Origin: Lachnospiraceae bacterium
Lineage (GTDB): Bacteria > Bacillota > Clostridia > Lachnospirales > Lachnospiraceae
Assembly: GCA_014804785.1 (NCBI GenBank)
Contig: JAAUZD010000043.1
Span: forward strand, 169,650-233,649
Length of the DNA: 64,000 bases
Reading direction: 5' to 3'
The translations under genes and the position numbers were made by a program. The notes below the pieces were generated by a model. It did not search any database, was not told where the DNA came from, and worked only from the letters and a program-made list of their open reading frames with translations. Shown here piece by piece: positions 60,213 to 64,000 of the stretch (positions are counted from its first letter, which is position 1; each line of letters opens with the position of its first letter).

Positions 60213-61400
60213 TCAACATATATATGATTTTAATGTTAAAGTGTCATCAATGCCATATCGTCCGCAATCCCATATGTATTCTGCATTAAATCCCTTGGAA
60301 AGAAGCATGGAGACAACTGTTCCGCTGGTGCGTCCGCCAATAAAATAACGGCATTTGGACAATAGAATCAGTGCAGTCAGGTATTCCATATTCTTTTGAT
60401 GAATATTGATACAGCGTTTGTTGTTCGTTTCATTGATGGTATCTTTTAAAGCTGATTCGTAATAGATTTCCTGCGTTGTCAGCAATCGATTCTGGTATTT
60501 TTTTCGAAAAGCGCTTAGTATTTCCTGATCTTCCGTGGCAAGATAGCAGTAATCGCACTGGTAATTATACATAAATTCATCAGCCTTTGCAAAAACAGTT
60601 TCCAGAGACGGCTGGATGGGATGATTGTATGGGCGGATATTCGTGTAGTCTGTGCCCCGGCACAATACACCGAGAACTTTTTCCCCATTATCAAACGGCA
60701 GTCTGCCAAGGCACTCCTGAACCCTGTCATTTAATGGATCGGACATAGGCATATATTCTTTCATAATGCCTCTCCAGAATGCCATCAGTTCCGGATTCAT
60801 AAGACAATCCATATTGTAATTTGGCATAAAATCAGGAATACCATCCAGCATCTTTATTTCTTTATCGCCCATAACCTCTTCGGAAAGGGGAAATAAAGGC
60901 TGATCAAAATAAAGTTCCCATGCATTTGTAGAGTAGCGTTTGCTTAATTCTGTAAATACATTATCCGCATTTATTGTATCAATCACGGGAATATATCCGT
61001 TATTGAGGCTCATAACAATTTGTCCAAGATTCGTTATGATATGGGAAGCAAGTCCTGGAACCGGGTCATTGCGCCGAATCAGGCAGTATTTCTGACGAAA
61101 CCTTATCGTGTTCATAAGCATACTGTTCAGCACCGATATAAATTTAGAGACAAATGCATTCTCATCATCCAAATTAGGACCAGCATTTGAAAGTTCTTCA
61201 ACCATCCGGTCGAAATTCTCCAGTCCTGTATCCATAGACTGGTACAATAAATTCAAATTCTTTAATATCTGCGCATATTGAAAATAAACGGAACCATCAA
61301 TTGATTTATCAATCTGTGATGCCTCTGCCACACCAAGAATGCTCTTCTTAACTTCTTTTCCGGCATGAAACAATTCATCTGCAATTTCCTTTTGCGTCAT
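60213..61400 (-). CDS. Fucosyltransferase-like protein (FUT8/O-FucT fold), function uncertain
   Basis: 395 residues. The N-terminal ~110 are helical; the rest resembles GT-B fucosyltransferases: GVLCRGTDYTNIRPYNHPIQ near residue 245 recalls the H-x-R-R-x-D donor motif, YCYLATEDQEILSAF is the following strand-helix, and CRYFIGGRTSGTVVSMLLSK near residue 365 matches the closing I-G-x-x-S-G loop. In the donor motif the first His is Leu. It has its own promoter and no operon partners. Donor is likely a GDP-sugar if active. Confidence 0.6.
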   Translation of the reverse strand: MTQKEIADELFHAGKEVKKSILGVAEASQIDKSIDGSVYFQYAQILKNLNLLYQSMDTGLENFDRMVEELSNAGPNLDDENAFVSKFISVLNSMLMNTIRFRQKYCLIRRNDPVPGLASHIITNLGQIVMSLNNGYIPVIDTINADNVFTELSKRYSTNAWELYFDQPLFPLSEEVMGDKEIKMLDGIPDFMPNYNMDCLMNPELMAFWRGIMKEYMPMSDPLNDRVQECLGRLPFDNGEKVLGVLCRGTDYTNIRPYNHPIQPSLETVFAKADEFMYNYQCDYCYLATEDQEILSAFRKKYQNRLLTTQEIYYESALKDTINETNNKRCINIHQKNMEYLTALILLSKCRYFIGGRTSGTVVSMLLSKGFNAEYIWDCGRYGIDDTLTLKSYIC

Positions 61401-61704
61401 GCTTTTAGGTCTCCCATCTGTCCATTTTTATGCATAGGATGATTTAAATCTAGTCTAACGCATGTATCACCTGCCACTGTATAGTAAGCATTATAACATG
61501 CAAAAAAAGGGATTAAAAGAAGTTTTGGCTTCTATAGCTGCCTATTTTTGTGAAAAGTTTTTACAAGTCGTTTATCTGTATTGGAGTAAATCCACGATTT
61601 TGCGAATAGAACTACGGAAATCCAAGAATCGTATTGGGGTATACATAAATTAGGAAATGTGTTAGGATACTGTGTAAAAACATGGAAGTATATCAGGAGA
61701 AAAG
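61401..61704. other. Intergenic stretch between divergent genes
   Basis: About 300 bases holding the leftward promoter at 61490-61518 and, at about 61486-61535, a block nearly identical to 59019-59068. The remaining part up to 61704 shows no convincing gene or repeat; a 63-codon open frame at 61462-61653 has no ribosome binding site and crosses the promoter. Confidence 0.5.
61490..61518 (-). promoter_or_regulatory. Promoter of the fucosyltransferase-like gene
   Basis: On the minus strand an extended -10 TGTTATAAT (TATAAT at 61495-61490) with TTTTAA at 17 bases. It is the second copy of the promoter block found at 59023-59051. Confidence 0.55.
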
Positions 61705-62488
61705 ATGACGGAGAAAAGAATGAACATTGCAACATCGCTGAACGGAAAGTATGTAAAATATACTTACGTTATGCTGACATTATTGCTGATGAACCAGGCA
61801 GGTGTGAATATACATGTGTATCTTTTACATAATGACTTGACACAGTGGGAGCAGGAACAGCTGCGAATACTTGTGGAAGGGTATAATCAAAATATACATT
61901 TTCTATGGGTGGACAAAGAGAGTCTTCCGACTGGGCTTCCAACGACCAAGGCATGGTCCTTGGAATGTTATTATCGGCTGATGCTTTTGGACATTCTTCC
62001 AGTAGATATAGATAGGATTTTATATTTGGATGTGGATATGATTATCAATAAAGGAACTTTATTGGACAGATTTTGAAGGCTATCTTTTTTGTGCATGTCC
62101 TGATATGATATTAAATGAACAGTTGAAGAGGGATTTACATACTTTAATTCAGGCATGATGTTGTGGAATATAGAAAAACTGCGAGGAAGATATTGCTTTA
62201 AGGACTATATGGATTTAGCAGAATCATTGAATTACGAAGTTGGGGCGCCTGACCAGGACTTATTGAATATGATGCATGATAAGCAAGTAAAGTTTCTGGA
62301 TGAGTATAAATACAATCTTTTTGCAAAAATAGCATACGATAATGGAATTCACTATGAAAACGTGAAGGAAGAGACTACAATCATACACTATGCGGGAATG
62401 AAGCCATGGGCAGCTTATCGAAGAACTTGGTAAAAGTGAGGCTATGTGTCGTCAGCTTTTGCAACTTGTAGAAGAAAAAAACAGTTAA
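61705..62488 (+). pseudogene. Broken copy of the GT8 glycosyltransferase gene
   Basis: Reads as a close paralogue of the gene at 59172 (MNIATSLNGKYVKYTYVMLT, RILYLDVDMIINK) but with three deletions. About eight bases are lost near 62052, next to an AATAAA repeat, and shift the frame to a stop at 62074-62076. A stretch of roughly 40 bases is missing near 62110-62125. About 170 bases are missing near 62410, joining HYAGMKPW directly to the LIEELGKSEAMC-type tail. The remaining tail ends at 62488. It still has AGGAGA before the start, so a short truncated protein could be made. Confidence 0.8.
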
Positions 62489-62679
62489 CGATTATACTTC
62501 AAGGTTATACACAAATTTTGCTATCAAGTCAATTGAAATTGCATTAGTGGTGGAAAAATTAGTAGTAAATTATTCAATTTGACTTATTATTATTCATCAA
62601 ATTTCCGCATGCCGGACTGTGTGTCCTTTCTAAAAAAATAAGATTATGCAGGAAAAGCGGCGCATTATGGCAACGCTTT

Positions 62680-63900
62680 TCAGGAAATTGGCTTGGCTTT
62701 ATAAATATATTGTGTAACGTAAAATTGTTCCTTATCCACGACATTTGGAATGGAAGTCAGACAATCAAGGAAATTGTTCATAGCAGTAAAATCTTCATTA
62801 GGTCTTTCGATGAGCTTTTGAAGATTCATGATTTCATATCCTGAATCTTGTAACAGATGTATACTATCGTATAAGGTGAAAAACCGCAGATGCGTTCTAT
62901 CGAGGACACCGGAATCTGTATAGGCGAAGCTGCCCATCAGGATTTGACCTATGGCAGAGAAATGTAATACATTAGGTATGCTTGTAATGATTACACCCCG
63001 GTCAGATAAATGTGATTTTAGCTTTCTCAATAACTGCCCTGGTTCAACTAAATGCTCCAGAACATCTCCAAGAATAATATAATCAAAAGATACATCGAAG
63101 GGGAAATCCATGGTTTCTACGTTCCCTTGAGCTACAGTAGCAATGTGGGAAGCAAAAGCTGCACTGTGGGGATCTAATTCAATGCCGTAAAGATTTGCAT
63201 TGGGATAGCGGTTTTGGATTTCAAGTAAGGTGGCGCCACAGGCACAGCCAATATCAAGGCAGTTGATGACGTTTGATTTGTCTTCAGGGGGTATCAGGTC
63301 GATTAATTCCGTGCGGCAAAAGAAGGAATAAGTTGGTCTGATGTGCCATTTTTCTATATAGCGATGGAAATTTATTTCCATAAAATGATTATGGCTTTCA
63401 GTCGGGTTTGGCTCTTCCAACGTAGAAAATCCTGCGCTGCCAACATGATAAATGAAACTATTCTTGCAGAGAACCAGCTTATAATCATTGAGTATTAATC
63501 GTGTGCAATAGTCGTTATCTTCATAGTTTCCCGGAAAGAAACGTTCATCAAGCAGACCTGTTTTTTCAAAAGCAGTATGTTTAATCAGCATGGCAAAACC
63601 TATCAGCATAGTGCGGTAAGCAAAGGGCTGCTCCATAGGAACATTATGCGTAAAACCGTATTCAAGACATTCTGAAAGGCTGCTAAAGCTGTTGGAGACG
63701 GTCTGCCTATTCCCGGCATAATTACTGACAGCGCCGGAAGCGCCAATCTCTTTCTTCTCATAAAGCCCCATACGGAGCCAGAACAGAGCATTTTCTGTCA
63801 AAAGGGTATCATTATTTAGAAGAAAAATATCATTGCCGGGAGTAGCCATACGGATTCCAACATTGCATCCTCCGGCAAATCCTAGTATAACCCTTTTCAA
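62680..63900 (-). pseudogene. GT2 glycosyltransferase-methyltransferase fusion lacking its N-terminus
   Basis: The 406-residue frame begins inside a GT2 domain at the motif LGFAGGCNVGI, which normally lies ~60 residues from the start, so the first nucleotide-binding strands are missing; a stop codon lies just upstream of the TTG that opens the frame. The remainder is intact: IFLLNNDTLLTENALFW, FFPGNYEDNDYCTRLI, then a SAM methyltransferase from ~residue 205 (CLDIGCACGATLLEI, DYIILGDVLEHLVEP, GVIITSIPNV). The methyltransferase half may still be functional if translated. Confidence 0.65.
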
Positions 63901-63912
63901 TTAACTATACAT

Positions 63913-63999
63913 TTACGATATCAATGTTTGAACTTTGACATCTTCATTTGGATCAACATCCTGTAAGTTCCATCCCCAGTGGTACACGACAGGGTCTGC
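63913..63999 (-). CDS. C-terminal end of an unidentified protein
   Basis: A minus-strand frame enters from beyond the window and ends at 63913, giving 28 residues with the central VVYHWGWNLQDVDPNEDVKV. It has no motif that I recognise. It lies immediately upstream of the truncated glycosyltransferase gene, 12 bases from its first codon, so the junction between them may mark the deletion that removed the 5' end of that gene. Confidence 0.45.
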   Translation of the reverse strand, partial: ADPVVYHWGWNLQDVDPNEDVKVQTLIS

Positions 64000-64000
64000 A

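Noticed and set aside
61462..61653. Plus-strand open frame of 63 codons before the GT8 pseudogene
   Set aside because: It has no ribosome binding site, crosses the minus-strand promoter and has no family resemblance.

Overview
The window reads as chromosomal DNA of a motile Gram-positive anaerobe of the Clostridia, most likely Lachnospiraceae. The pointers are AGGAGG-type ribosome binding sites, a flgM-flgN-flgK-flgK-flgL-fliW-csrA-flaG-fliD-fliS-flagellin order, a soluble [FeFe]-hydrogenase-like sensor, and low to moderate GC. No rRNA, tRNA, CRISPR array or intact transposase was seen. The species cannot be named from the sequence alone.

Layout. (1) 1-5.4 kb holds ordinary genes: the tail of lspA, a YtrA-type GntR regulator with an ABC transporter whose permease gene is frameshifted, a class II aldolase, a hydrogenase-like sensor fused to a chemotaxis signalling domain, and a fragment of an Rpn-type nuclease gene. 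(2) 5.6-24.6 kb is a long rightward, increasingly AT-rich sugar operon. It carries most of the GDP-sugar route to legionaminic acid (legB, ptmE, a NeuD-type acetyltransferase, legI, legG, legF) together with a formyltransferase, a PIG-L deacetylase, two Gfo/Idh/MocA proteins, two polysaccharide-deacetylase-like proteins, two methyltransferases, a predicted beta-propeller protein and two glycosyltransferases. (3) 24.6-33.8 kb is a set of glycosyltransferases and small proteins in which one Rossmann-like domain recurs, alone or fused to different catalytic domains. (4) 33.8-38.7 kb looks like CDP-polyol and CDP-hexose supply: an RPE-like epimerase, an IspD/TarI-like cytidylyltransferase, rfbF, rfbH and a polyol-phosphate dehydrogenase. 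The rfbF-rfbH pair is bracketed by a scrap of a second dehydrogenase gene and the tail of a second cytidylyltransferase gene. (5) 38.8-41.0 kb is upp and uraA, divergent. (6) 41.1-52.4 kb is the late flagellar block, with three near-identical sigma-28 promoters (before flgM, flaG and flagellin) and a structured flagellin leader. (7) 52.5-64 kb is a second glycosyltransferase region, mostly leftward, with tandem paralogues, a duplicated promoter block, a GT8 pseudogene and a truncated glycosyltransferase-methyltransferase.

How it fits together. Glycan genes lie on both sides of the filament genes, so the simplest reading is a flagellar glycosylation island. Regions 2-4 would make and modify activated sugars (CMP-nonulosonate, probably a CDP-polyol), and regions 3 and 7 would assemble them on flagellin. 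FlgM with sigma-28, and FliW with CsrA acting on the flagellin leader, would time filament synthesis. No Maf-type transferase, LegC aminotransferase or RfbG dehydratase was found, so the pathways shown are incomplete or use unrecognised enzymes. A surface polysaccharide rather than flagellin as the acceptor cannot be excluded.
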